Shown here: one piece after another, positions 28,316-37,277 of the stretch | How the letters are laid out: every line of letters begins with the position of its first letter | Numbering within the stretch: the first letter of the stretch is position 1 | NCBI GenBank assembly: GCA_963822985.1 | Contig: CAWGJU010000006.1 | Span: forward strand, 558,001 to 622,000 | Source: Thermohalobaculum sp963822985 | GTDB lineage: Bacteria > Pseudomonadota > Alphaproteobacteria > Rhodobacterales > Rhodobacteraceae | DNA: 64,000 bases | Direction of reading: 5' to 3' | Notes under the pieces: generated by a model | Told to the model about the DNA's origin: nothing | Databases searched by the model: none | What the model saw: the letters and a program-made list of their open reading frames with translations, nothing else | Program-made: the position numbers and the translations under genes

Positions 28316-29512
28316 TCAGCGAGCCGGGCTGAGGCTCCTCCGCGTGCGACCTGGCCGCCAGATCCGTGCGAGCCCGATCGCCGCCAGCAGGCTGGCGGCC
28401 GAAAGGCTGGCCGAGAGCCCGTAGGCCGCGCTCGTTCCGTACCGATCAGCGATGGCGGCGCCGCCGAAAGCCGCCCCCGCCATCGTCATGCCACTGATCG
28501 CGCCGAGGGCCGCACCCTGCGCGCTGCCGGCAAGCCGGGCGGGTACCGCCGCCGCGACAAAGGCCATGAAGCCGAGATGGCCGACCGCGAAGGTCAGCGC
28601 ATGCAGCGCCTGCAGAGGCCAGAGCAGCGCCAGCGGCGGGGCGAAGCTCATGGCGCCCCAGCGCACAACCCCTGCCCCTGCCGCGACGGCCAGCGCGCCG
28701 GCAGGGCCGAGCCGCGCGACCCAGGCACGGCCGGGCCCCAGCATCAGCGCCGTCTCGGCGATAACCCCGAAAGCCCAGAGCCAGCCGATCATCGCGGCGC
28801 CCACCCCCTGCGCCCGCCAGTCGAGCACCGAATAGACGTAGTAGACGGAATGCGAGGCCTGTCCCGCCGCCATGGCCACCGCGGCCGCCAAGAAGGCGGG
28901 CGCGGCGAGCAACCGGCGCAACTCGCCGGGGCCGGGCCGGTCGGCGTCGCGCGAGGGCGCAGCGCCGCCGCCCGGATGCAGCGCGCCGAGCGCCGCGACG
29001 CAGACGAGGCCTCCGGCGATGATCCACAGCACCGGCGCCGCCCCAAGCCGGGCAATGGCCGTCCCGGCCACGACATTGACGACCAGGAAGGCGACCGAGC
29101 CCGCCGCGCGGACCGGCGCATAGGCGAAGCCGTGCCAAAGGCTCGCCCGCAAGCCCAGCGCCTCGCCGAGCGGCATCAGCGGCGACATCGCGAAGGCAAC
29201 GGCCAGTGTCCCAAGCAGCAGCGTGGTCCGCGCCTCGATCCCCAGATGCAGCAGATAGAGCCCGCCCGCCAGCAGCGCCGCGCCGGCGACAGTCAGGCGG
29301 CGGACGGCGAAGCGGTCGGCCAGCGCCGGCAGCGCCGTCGCGCCGACGATCCGGACAAGGATCGCGAGCCCCAGATAGCGCCCGATCTCGGCCGCGCTGA
29401 GGCCCCATTCGGCCAGCCAGACCGGCCAATAGGGCAGCTGCGCCCCGGCGACGGCGAAAAGCGCGGCGTAGAACGCGGCCGTCAGGGCGGCCGCCCGCCG
29501 GCCTTGGCTCAA
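28316..29512 (-). CDS. MFS transporter (MFS_1-like, 3-phenylpropionate/nucleoside-permease type)
   Basis: A 398-residue membrane transporter with about 12 hydrophobic segments. The N-terminal pattern AGAQLPYWPVWLAEWGLSAA, then IGRYLGLAILVRIVG, is that of the MFS_1-like/HcaT group; the substrate is unknown. The best start is TTG at 29512, which overlaps the moeA stop as TTGA, giving translational coupling and placing the first transmembrane helix at the N-terminus; longer readings run into moeA. It is the last gene of the moeA-MFS pair and faces greA with only 2 bases between stops. A link to molybdenum metabolism is suggested only by position. Confidence 0.8.
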   Translation of the reverse strand: MSQGRRAAALTAAFYAALFAVAGAQLPYWPVWLAEWGLSAAEIGRYLGLAILVRIVGATALPALADRFAVRRLTVAGAALLAGGLYLLHLGIEARTTLLLGTLAVAFAMSPLMPLGEALGLRASLWHGFAYAPVRAAGSVAFLVVNVVAGTAIARLGAAPVLWIIAGGLVCVAALGALHPGGGAAPSRDADRPGPGELRRLLAAPAFLAAAVAMAAGQASHSVYYVYSVLDWRAQGVGAAMIGWLWAFGVIAETALMLGPGRAWVARLGPAGALAVAAGAGVVRWGAMSFAPPLALLWPLQALHALTFAVGHLGFMAFVAAAVPARLAGSAQGAALGAISGMTMAGAAFGGAAIADRYGTSAAYGLSASLSAASLLAAIGLARIWRPGRTRRSLSPAR

Positions 29513-30771
29513 GCGCGCAGCCCGAAGCTCGTATAGGGCAGATAGCGCACGGGCGTGCCAGGCTCGATCTCGGCGGCGCCGTCCGGCAGCTCGACCAGCC
29601 CGTCGGCCCAGGTCAGCCCGCCGATCAGGCCGGAGCCCTCGGAGCGGAACACCTCGGCCGCGCCCGTCGCGTCGAGCCGGGCGCGCAGGTATTCCCGCCG
29701 GCCTGGCTTCTTGCGCTTGCTGAACGCCGCCGGCACCTGGAAGCCGACCGGGTCGGCCCAATCGCGTCCCGCCAGGACGGCAAAGGCCGGGCGTGCGAAG
29801 ACCAGCGCGCAGACGAACGCCGCCACAGGATTGCCCGGCAGGCCGAAGACCGGGACGCCGCGCCACAGCCCCATGGCCAGGGGCCGGCCCGGCTTGACGG
29901 CGATCCGCCAGGTCGTCAGCCGCCCTTCCTCGCGGATCAGGCGCGAGACGTGGTCCTCGTCGCCCGCCGACGCGCCGCCGGTCGTCAGGATCGCGTCCGC
30001 CGTCTCGGCGCCCCGGTCGAGCGCCGCGCGGATCGCGGCCGGCCGGTCCGGCATGGCGCCGAGGTCGACGGCCTCGTGCCCAAACTCGGCGACCAGCGCG
30101 CGCAGCATCGGGCGGTTGGCGTCGAAGATGCCGGGATCGGCCGGGTCGGCGCCCGGCTGCAGCAGCTCGTCGCCCGTCGAGAGCACGGCGACGCGCAACG
30201 GTGCCCGCACGGCGACCTGGTCGACGCCCACGGCCGCCAACCGGGCCAGGTCGGCCGGGCCGAGGCGGCGGCCGGCGAGCAGCACCGGCTGGCCCTCGGC
30301 CGCGTCTTCGCCCAGCCCGCGGCTGTTCGCGCCTTGTCTGCGCGGCGCGCGAAAGCGGACCCGGCCGGTGGCGACGGCGGCATCCTCCTGCAACACCACG
30401 GTATCGGTGCCGGCGGGCATCTCGGCCCCGGTCAGGATCCGCAGCGCGTGGCCGGGCGGCACCGTCCGCGAGAACGGGCTACCGGCGGCCGCGCGGCCGG
30501 GCTCGAGCGGCAAGTTGATCTCCTCTCGCCCGCCGAGCGCGGCCCAGGCGAAGGCATAGCCGTCGACCGCCGCATTGGCGGCCGGCGGATTGGCGCGGCG
30601 AGCTGTGGCCGGACGGGCGAGCACCCGGCCCGCGGCCTCGGTCAGCGGCAGCTCCTCGACCGCGGTCACAGGCGCGAGGCCCTCGCGCAGCCGCGAAAGG
30701 GCTTCGTCGACCGGCGTCCAGTCGATGCCGGGCGGCAGCGCGAAGCAGTCGTCGCCGAGGCGGGCGCTCAT
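29509..30771 (-). CDS. moeA: Molybdopterin molybdenumtransferase MoeA
   Basis: MoeA inserts molybdate into adenylated molybdopterin to complete molybdenum cofactor. It is about 420 residues. Family features include the N-terminal VDEALSRLREGLAPV ... LTEAAGRVLARP, AAVDGYAFAW, LRILTGAEMPAGTDTVV, the GD-type catalytic region RVAVLSTGDELLQPG, ILTTGGASAGDEDHV and the C-terminal GLPGNPVAAFVCA. The ATG at 30771 is preceded by GGGAGGGGG. It is 82 bases downstream of mobB on the same strand and overlaps the MFS gene start. Confidence 0.94.
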   Translation of the reverse strand: MSARLGDDCFALPPGIDWTPVDEALSRLREGLAPVTAVEELPLTEAAGRVLARPATARRANPPAANAAVDGYAFAWAALGGREEINLPLEPGRAAAGSPFSRTVPPGHALRILTGAEMPAGTDTVVLQEDAAVATGRVRFRAPRRQGANSRGLGEDAAEGQPVLLAGRRLGPADLARLAAVGVDQVAVRAPLRVAVLSTGDELLQPGADPADPGIFDANRPMLRALVAEFGHEAVDLGAMPDRPAAIRAALDRGAETADAILTTGGASAGDEDHVSRLIREEGRLTTWRIAVKPGRPLAMGLWRGVPVFGLPGNPVAAFVCALVFARPAFAVLAGRDWADPVGFQVPAAFSKRKKPGRREYLRARLDATGAAEVFRSEGSGLIGGLTWADGLVELPDGAAEIEPGTPVRYLPYTSFGLRA

Positions 30772-30853
30772 GGCCCCCTCCCTGGCCATTCGGCCACGCG
30801 CGGCAGGAGGGGCGCTTGGCGGAGGCCGCGCGCGCTAATCCTTGATTCAAGGC

Positions 30854-31363
30854 TCATGCTGTCTTTCGAAGGGTCATTCCGAGGTCCGCCAGGATGAAAT
30901 CGGCCACACCCGCAATATCGTCGAGGCCGATCACCGGGCGGTCGGTCATCGGCCGGTCGTTCGAGGCGACGGCGCGCACGGTCGGATCCTCGGCGGCGAT
31001 CAGCGGCTGGCCAGTGGCGGCGCGCCAGGCCTCGACCTTCGGGTGAGCGTCGCGCTTGTACCCCTCGACTATGACCAGGTCGACCGGGTCAAGATGACCG
31101 AGGAGCTCCGCCAGCGGTCGCTCGGGGGCGCCGCGCAGCTCGGTCATCAGCGCCCAGCGCGCCGAGGAGGCGAGGATGACCTGCCGTGCGCCGGCGGCGC
31201 GATGGCGCTGGCTGTCCTTGCCCGGGCGGTCGACGTCGACCAAATGGTGCGTGTGCTTGACCGTCGAGACGGTGAAGCCGCGGTGCGCGATCTCGGCGAC
31301 CAGCCGTTCGACCAGCGTGGTCTTGCCGGCATTCTTCCAGCCGATCACGCCATAGACGTTCAC
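30854..31363 (-). CDS. mobB: Molybdopterin-guanine dinucleotide biosynthesis adaptor MobB
   Basis: A 169-residue GTP-binding adaptor that helps MobA make the guanine-dinucleotide form of molybdenum cofactor. The P-loop GWKNAGKTT is at residues 8-16, with VKHTHHLVDVDRPGKDSQRH and the VDLVIVEGYKRDAHPKVE signature. Its ATG overlaps the mobA stop (ATGA), so the pair is coupled. Length is normal. Confidence 0.94.
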   Translation of the reverse strand: MNVYGVIGWKNAGKTTLVERLVAEIAHRGFTVSTVKHTHHLVDVDRPGKDSQRHRAAGARQVILASSARWALMTELRGAPERPLAELLGHLDPVDLVIVEGYKRDAHPKVEAWRAATGQPLIAAEDPTVRAVASNDRPMTDRPVIGLDDIAGVADFILADLGMTLRKTA

Positions 31364-31998
31364 GGGCCCGTCTCGCGCATGGCGTGGCCCGGCCCCGCCC
31401 TGCCGGCGATCCGGCCGGCTTCGGCCAGGTCGTCGGGCGTGTTGACGTTGAAGAACGGGAATTCGGCGCCGTCGAAGACCGCGCGCGCGCAGCCATGACG
31501 CGAGGTCCAGACGATGACTTTGCGCATGTGCCCCTCGGTCAGCGCCTTTTCCAGATCGTCGGCCAGCCGTACGGGCCAGAGCGCAAAGGTCGGGTGCTCG
31601 GAGAGACCGCGCTCGGGATCGTCGGTCGTCGCCATCGAGATCGGCTGGTCGCCGCGCGCCGTCTGCAGCCGGGCGACGAGATCCGCCGGGAAGAACGGCG
31701 TGTCGCCGGCCGCGCTGACCAAATCCTCGTGGCCGCGCGCCGCCGCCCAGCGCATGCCGGCAAGCACGCCCGCCAACGGCCCGGCGAAACCCTCCACCGT
31801 GTCGGGCACCACGGGCAGGCCGAAGCGCGCAAAGCGCGCCGGGTCGCCATTGGCGTTCAGGACCAATTCGTCCACCTGCGTCGCGAGCCGCTCGATCACA
31901 TGCGCCAGCAGCGGCCGCCCGGCGACCTCCAGCAGTGCCTTGTCGCCGCCGCCCATGCGGCGCGCCAACCCGCCGGCCAGGATCACGCCAGCGACCAT
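31360..31998 (-). CDS. mobA: Molybdenum cofactor guanylyltransferase MobA
   Basis: Transfers GMP from GTP to Mo-molybdopterin. The 212-residue protein has the nucleotidyltransferase start LAGGLARRMGGGDK (residues 7-20), the metal-binding SAAGDTPFFPADLV segment and a C-terminal FFNVNTPDDLAEA. The start at 31998 (MVAGVILAGG) is chosen as the family start; it overlaps the preceding cytidine-deaminase stop (TGATG). It forms a coupled chain with the deaminase gene, mobB and fdhD. Confidence 0.94.
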   Translation of the reverse strand: MVAGVILAGGLARRMGGGDKALLEVAGRPLLAHVIERLATQVDELVLNANGDPARFARFGLPVVPDTVEGFAGPLAGVLAGMRWAAARGHEDLVSAAGDTPFFPADLVARLQTARGDQPISMATTDDPERGLSEHPTFALWPVRLADDLEKALTEGHMRKVIVWTSRHGCARAVFDGAEFPFFNVNTPDDLAEAGRIAGRAGPGHAMRETGP

Positions 31999-32402
31999 CA
32001 GACGCCCCGCCGCCCGGCCTTGTAGGCGTCGGGCATCAGCTCGGGCAGCGGCCGCGTCGTCCACTCCATGCCCTTGGTCGGCACCGCGACCAGCGCTTCG
32101 GGCCCATAGTCGAGCAACAGCTCGCGGCAGAGCCCGCAGGGGGCGATGACGACCTGCCGCCGGTTCAGCGCGCAGACGAAGGCGATCTCGGCATCGGGCT
32201 CGGCCGTCGAGGCCATGCCGATGGCCACGGCCTCGGCGCAGACCGCGGCGCGGCCGAGCACGCTGTCGATGTTGACAGCCGTGTAGCTGTTCCCGGCGCG
32301 CGTCAGCACGGTGGCTGCGACGTGGTGCCGCCCCTCCTTGGCCCGCTCGGCGATCAGCGTGCGCGCCGCCGCCACGGCAGCCCCATGGGGATCACGCAGC
32401 AT
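31998..32402 (-). CDS. Cytidine deaminase-like zinc enzyme
   Basis: A 134-residue single-domain deaminase of the cytidine/blasticidin-S deaminase fold. The zinc site is complete: CAEAVAIG with Cys55 and the proton-shuttling Glu57, and PCGLCRE with Cys89 and Cys92. Length fits tetrameric cytidine deaminase; substrate could be cytidine or a modified nucleoside, so no symbol is given. It sits between fdhD and mobA with overlaps at both ends (11 bases with fdhD), so it is part of the molybdenum-cofactor transcription unit, an unusual partner for that pathway. Confidence 0.85.
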   Translation of the reverse strand: MLRDPHGAAVAAARTLIAERAKEGRHHVAATVLTRAGNSYTAVNIDSVLGRAAVCAEAVAIGMASTAEPDAEIAFVCALNRRQVVIAPCGLCRELLLDYGPEALVAVPTKGMEWTTRPLPELMPDAYKAGRRGV

Positions 32403-33306
32403 CGCCTGCCCCCTTGCGGCGATGTTTCGCGGCCTCGTCAGGGACCGCCGCGGTGTCGCTGTCGAAGACCAGCCGTTCCGGGCCGCTGAGGCACAGGAAG
32501 CGCTGGCCGCGCATGCGCCCGATCAGCGTCAGGCCCGTCTGCCGGGCCAGCTCCACCCCCCACGCCGTGAAGCCCGAGCGCGAGGCGAGGACCGGGATCC
32601 CCATCAATGCGGTTTTGATGACCATCTCCGAGGTTAGCCGGCCGGTCGTGTAGAGAATCTTGTCGTCGCCCGCCACCCCCTCGCGGAACATCCAGCCGGC
32701 GATCTTGTCGACGGCGTTGTGCCGGCCGACATCTTCCATGAAGACCAGCGGCCGGTCGCGCCGGCACAGCACCGTTCCGTGGATCGCCCCCGCCTCGAGA
32801 TAGAGGCTGGGCGCCGTGTTGATCTTGCGCGCCAGCGCGTAGAGCCACGACGTGCGCACCTCGCCCGCCGCTCCATCCTGCCCGAAGCGCACGCCCTCCA
32901 GCGCCTCCATGACGTCGCCGAAGACGGTGCCCACGGCGCAGCCGCTGGTGCGCGTTTTCTTCTTCAGCTTTTCCTCGTAGTCGGTCGCGCGCTCCGTCCG
33001 GACGACGACGACGCCCAGATCCTCGTCGTGGTCGACCGCCGTCACCCGGTCATCCGGCAGCAGCATGCCCTGGTTCAGCAGGTAACCGAGCGCCAGGAAG
33101 TCGGGGTAATCGCCGATCGTCATCGCCGTGACGATCTCCTGCGAATTGAGAAAAATGGTCAGCGGGCGCTCCTCGACGACACGCGCCTCGGCGGCCGCAC
33201 CGGTCTGGTCCACGCCCTCTATGGCGCGGGTCAGGCGGCTATCGCCCGGATCGGGGGCTATCAGGAGCTCGCGCTCGCCTCGGGTTTTGTCCGCCAGATC
33301 GTCCAT
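32392..33306 (-). CDS. fdhD: Formate dehydrogenase accessory sulfurtransferase FdhD
   Basis: FdhD carries sulfur from a cysteine desulfurase to the molybdenum cofactor of formate dehydrogenase. The 304-residue protein shows PLTIFLNSQEIVTAMTIGDY, PDFLALGYLLNQGML, EDVGRHNAVDKIAGW, LTSEMVIKTALMGIPVLASR and TLIGRMRGQRFLC, all family segments. The active loop, normally C-x-x-C, reads TRTSGCAVG with one cysteine only (Cys123). No formate dehydrogenase genes are in the window. It heads the minus-strand molybdenum group and is divergent from ald. Confidence 0.92.
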   Translation of the reverse strand: MDDLADKTRGERELLIAPDPGDSRLTRAIEGVDQTGAAAEARVVEERPLTIFLNSQEIVTAMTIGDYPDFLALGYLLNQGMLLPDDRVTAVDHDEDLGVVVVRTERATDYEEKLKKKTRTSGCAVGTVFGDVMEALEGVRFGQDGAAGEVRTSWLYALARKINTAPSLYLEAGAIHGTVLCRRDRPLVFMEDVGRHNAVDKIAGWMFREGVAGDDKILYTTGRLTSEMVIKTALMGIPVLASRSGFTAWGVELARQTGLTLIGRMRGQRFLCLSGPERLVFDSDTAAVPDEAAKHRRKGAGDAA

Positions 33307-33467
33307 AGCCCCAAAAATCCTGCCCGCCGGCCCGCGTCAACCCCGCCACGCCGCAGGAAACCCGCGGGGTTGCGGTCGCGGCCCCCGCCCTAGTATTGCC
33401 TTTGACCATAGCATATGGGCGCGCGCCGGTGCAGGCGCACCCCAGAGCGCGCCAAGGGAGGAATACA

Positions 33468-34589
<1,122 letters not shown>

Positions 34590-34931
34590 GTTCCGTGCAG
34601 CAGGGGGACAGGGGTCGAGCGCGCGGACACTTTGCATGCGTGCAATGGGCTGCACGACCGAGCTCACCGCGGCCAACGAGCGGCTCGCCGTGATGAGTTG
34701 CGCGGGGAATTGCACCTCCTCACGGCCAAGCAGGTCGAGGCAGCGAAGGCGGCGACAACGCTGAGCGATGTCGGCGGCTTGTTCCTGGCGTTTCTTCGAA
34801 GGGGGCGGCCGCTGGGTCTACCGATTCAAGCTGCCTAGCCAGGCGCAGCGCAAGATGGATCTGGGAAGATGGCGCAGCAAAGGGGACGGCAATCCGGATG
34901 GAGGGCGGGATCTGCCCAAGCCTCGCCCGTC
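34590..34931. other. Gene-free stretch with an integrase remnant and a palindrome
   Basis: About 340 bases between ald and the PfkB kinase gene. It holds TTGCATGCGTGCAA, palindromic but for one base pair (34632-34645), and a decayed tyrosine-integrase N-terminus (separate entry). No tRNA gene or attachment site is visible. Confidence 0.5.
34711..34865 (+). pseudogene. Remnant of a P4-type tyrosine integrase N-terminal (arm-binding) domain
   Basis: The translation ELHLLTAKQVEAAKAATTLS then DVGGLFLAFL matches the arm-type DNA-binding N-terminus of phage and island integrases, whose consensus opening is L(T)-x-x-x-V-x-x-A-K ... DGGGLYL. Near 34797 the reading shifts by one base and continues FEGGGRWVYRFKLPSQAQRK, the expected next strand pair (W-x-F-R-Y-x). 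Homology then fades. No catalytic Arg-His-Tyr domain follows. It marks an old insertion of a mobile element between ald and the kinase gene. Confidence 0.6.
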
Positions 34932-35894
34932 TCAGCGGGACCGCGCCGGCTCTGCGCCGGGGGAAACCTCGGGCAACAGCTCGCCCCGCCGCGGGATCGG
35001 CGCGACCGCGCCATAGCCCGAGACCGTGCCTGCAGCGACGCGGGCGGCGTAGTGGCCGGCCTCGAACGGGTCGCTCGTCTCCAGATAGCGGGCCAGGAAT
35101 CCGCCCGCGAAGGCGTCGCCGGCCCCGGTCGAATCGACCGGAACGCACGGCGCGGGCGGGATCTCGCACCGGCGGTCTTGGGTCGCCACCACCGCGCCGC
35201 GGTCGCCGCGCTTCAGGGCGACGATGCCCGGGCCGAGGGCCAGAACATGATCGAGCACCGCGTCCGCGTCGTGCAGGCCCCAGATCTCCGAAGCCTCGTC
35301 CTCGCTGGGAAAAGCGATGTCGGCCATAGCGAGGGCCAGGGCGATCGTCGCGCGGGCCTGCTCAAGCGGCCAGAGCGCGAGGCGCAGGTTCGTGTCGAAG
35401 GAGACGAGCGTTCCTTCCGCCCGCGCCGTGCTGATCGCGGCGAAGGAGGCGGCGCGCATCGATGGGCTGATCGCCAGCGTGATGGCCGACAGGTGCAGCG
35501 CCCTGGCGCCCGCGATGTAGCCGGTCGGCAGGTCGGCAGGGTCGTAGAGGCTGGCGGCCGATCCTTTGCGGAAATAGCTGAAGCGGCGCCCGGAGGGGTG
35601 CGGATCGACGAAATAGATGCCTGTCGGCGCATCCGCGCGTCGGCGAACCTCGGCGGCATCAATCCCCTCCTCGGCCCAGAGAGCCATGACGCTGTCGCCG
35701 AAGGTGTCGCGGCCGAGCGCCGTCAGGTAGCCGACCCGCGCCCCTTGGCGGGCCGCCGCGATCGCCGCGTTCGAAGTGTCGCCGCCAAAGCCGGGACGGT
35801 AATAGCCGCCGAGCTCGGCATGATCCGAGCGGACGAACTCGACCAGCGGCTCGCCGAGGCAGACGATGTCGCGCACGCGGGCTGGTTGGGCCAT
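34932..35894 (-). CDS. PfkB-family sugar kinase (2-keto-3-deoxygluconate kinase-like)
   Basis: A 320-residue ribokinase-type kinase. Features: N-terminal CLGEPLVEFV, GYYRPGFGGDTSNAAIAAAR, RVGYLTALGRDTFGD, LVSFDTNLRLALWP, and the catalytic anion-hole/base motif DSTGAGDAFAGGF. The GGDTSN and DTNLR segments resemble KdgK of the Entner-Doudoroff uronate route, but other acidic sugars are possible, so no symbol is given. The start at 35894 is set by GGAGGAGG 5 bases upstream. It is divergent from folB and stands alone. Confidence 0.87.
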   Translation of the reverse strand: MAQPARVRDIVCLGEPLVEFVRSDHAELGGYYRPGFGGDTSNAAIAAARQGARVGYLTALGRDTFGDSVMALWAEEGIDAAEVRRRADAPTGIYFVDPHPSGRRFSYFRKGSAASLYDPADLPTGYIAGARALHLSAITLAISPSMRAASFAAISTARAEGTLVSFDTNLRLALWPLEQARATIALALAMADIAFPSEDEASEIWGLHDADAVLDHVLALGPGIVALKRGDRGAVVATQDRRCEIPPAPCVPVDSTGAGDAFAGGFLARYLETSDPFEAGHYAARVAAGTVSGYGAVAPIPRRGELLPEVSPGAEPARSR

Positions 35895-36053
35895 GCTGTC
35901 CTCCTCCATGCTGCCTGCACCGCATAGCGCGATGGCCGAAGGCGGGCCAGTGAAGGCGGGCCAGTGGAGAGGAAATTGACGCCCAAGCCCGCGAGACCGG
36001 TGACTCTCTCCGTTCCGGGGAGTTACTCTCGGCGGGAACCGCAGAGGGATGCC

Positions 36054-36485
36054 ATGCCCGATCGCACCGACACGCCCGAGCCCCCGGCCGACAGGATCTT
36101 CGTCTCGAACCATGTCTGCGAGATGGAAATCGGAGCCTATCCGGACGAGCGCGGCCGCACGCAGCGCGTCCGCTTCGACGTAACGCTGGAAGTGGCCCGC
36201 GAGGTCGCTTCCAACCTCGACCAGTACACGCGGGTCGTCAATTACGAGGATCTTGTCGAGGCCATCGGCGAGGTGGCGGGCGGGCCGCGCGTCAATCTGG
36301 TCGAGACTCTCGCCGAACGGCTGGCGGAGCTTTGCCTGGTCGATCCGCGCGCCCGGAGGGTGCACATCCGCATCGAAAAGCTCGACCGTCTTCCGGGCGG
36401 CGCCGGCCTTGGCATCGAGATCGTGCGCGAGCGCGGGCAGGGCTCGACCGAGCGGGGCTGGCGCCAGGCACCGGAGATCCGCTGA
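36054..36485 (+). CDS. folB: Dihydroneopterin aldolase family protein
   Basis: A 143-residue protein of the dihydroneopterin aldolase/FolB fold, the folate-pathway step that cleaves dihydroneopterin. Visible segments: DRIFVSNHVCEMEIGAYPDE at the N-terminus, the strand RTQRVRFDVTLEV, VVNYEDLVEAI, and LVETLAERLAELCL then VHIRIEKLDRL. It is slightly long, with an extra tail of about 25 residues. The ATG at 36054 has AGAGGG upstream. It may be the true FolB or a FolB-like paralogue; no other folate genes are adjacent. Confidence 0.82.
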   Translation: MPDRTDTPEPPADRIFVSNHVCEMEIGAYPDERGRTQRVRFDVTLEVAREVASNLDQYTRVVNYEDLVEAIGEVAGGPRVNLVETLAERLAELCLVDPRARRVHIRIEKLDRLPGGAGLGIEIVRERGQGSTERGWRQAPEIR

Positions 36486-36550
36486 GCCTCGGTCATGGCC
36501 CTGTGACCCGCGGTCATGCTCCGGTCAGCGGGGCTTGATCGCGCGCCGCC

Positions 36551-37213
36551 GTGCTGGCATCACCGCTGGCGATGCCGCCCGACTGCGCCATAGAAGACGA
36601 CTGCACCGGTCCGGCCTGCGGAATCGACGAGGCCGGGCGCGGTCCCTGGGCGGGTCCCGTGGTCGCCGCGGCAGTGATCCTCGACCGGGCGGCGATCCCG
36701 GATGGGATCGACGATTCCAAGAAGCTTTCCGCGGCGGCCCGCGCGTCGCTGTTCGACGCGATCATTGCCTCGTCCCGCGTCGGCATCGGCATCGGCACCG
36801 TCGAGGAGATCGATCGCATAAACATCCTGCGCGCGAACGATCTGGCCATGGCGCGCGCGCTCGCGGCGCTGGGCCGGGCGCCCGTCGTCGCCCTCGTCGA
36901 CGGAAACTGGGTGCCCAAGACGATCAAGATCCCCGTGCGCGCCATCGTCGGCGGCGACGCGCTGTCGCTGTCGATCGCCGCGGCCTCGATCATCGCCAAG
37001 GTGACGCGGGACCGCATCATGGCGCGGCTGCACGAGCGGTGCCCCGGCTATGGCTGGATCACCAATGTCGGCTACGGCACGCCCGAGCACAGGACGGCCC
37101 TCGCCAGTCTCGGCGTGACGCAGCATCATCGTCGCAGCTGGCGACCGGTGCACAATATCTTGTACGGCATTCCCGACGAACAAGCGCTTCAGAGATCAAA
37201 CGTAACCGTCTGA
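36551..37213 (+). CDS. rnhB: Ribonuclease HII
   Basis: Removes ribonucleotides and RNA primers from DNA. As read from GTG at 36551 it has 220 residues; ATG at 36572 is an equally plausible start. The catalytic signature GIDEAGRGPWAGPVVAAAV begins at residue 24 with Asp26 and Glu27; further active-site parts are NILRANDLAMARAL and VDGNWVPKTI. The AASIIAKVTRDRIM helix and GYGTPEHRTAL are also conserved. It directly precedes the CcrM-type methyltransferase gene, the usual order in Rhodobacterales. Confidence 0.94.
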   Translation: MLASPLAMPPDCAIEDDCTGPACGIDEAGRGPWAGPVVAAAVILDRAAIPDGIDDSKKLSAAARASLFDAIIASSRVGIGIGTVEEIDRINILRANDLAMARALAALGRAPVVALVDGNWVPKTIKIPVRAIVGGDALSLSIAAASIIAKVTRDRIMARLHERCPGYGWITNVGYGTPEHRTALASLGVTQHHRRSWRPVHNILYGIPDEQALQRSNVTV

Positions 37214-37252
37214 TTCCAAACTACTTGACGGCTACCCCGTTTTGCGTACTCT
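37212..37252 (+). promoter_or_regulatory. Candidate ccrM promoter with a GANTC site
   Basis: TTGACG at 37225-37230 is a good -35 match; TACTCT at 37247-37252 is a fair -10 with a 16-base spacer. A GATTC (GANTC) target of the CcrM enzyme itself lies 8 bases before the -35 at 37212-37216. In Caulobacter, ccrM expression responds to methylation near its promoter. Promoter activity here is inference. Confidence 0.4.
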
Positions 37253-37277
37253 CCCCGGCGCACATGAGGGGACGTGC

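Noticed and set aside
34590..34931. Active integrative element with attachment site next to ald
   Set aside because: Only the integrase N-terminus remains, frameshifted, with no tRNA, att duplication or cargo.
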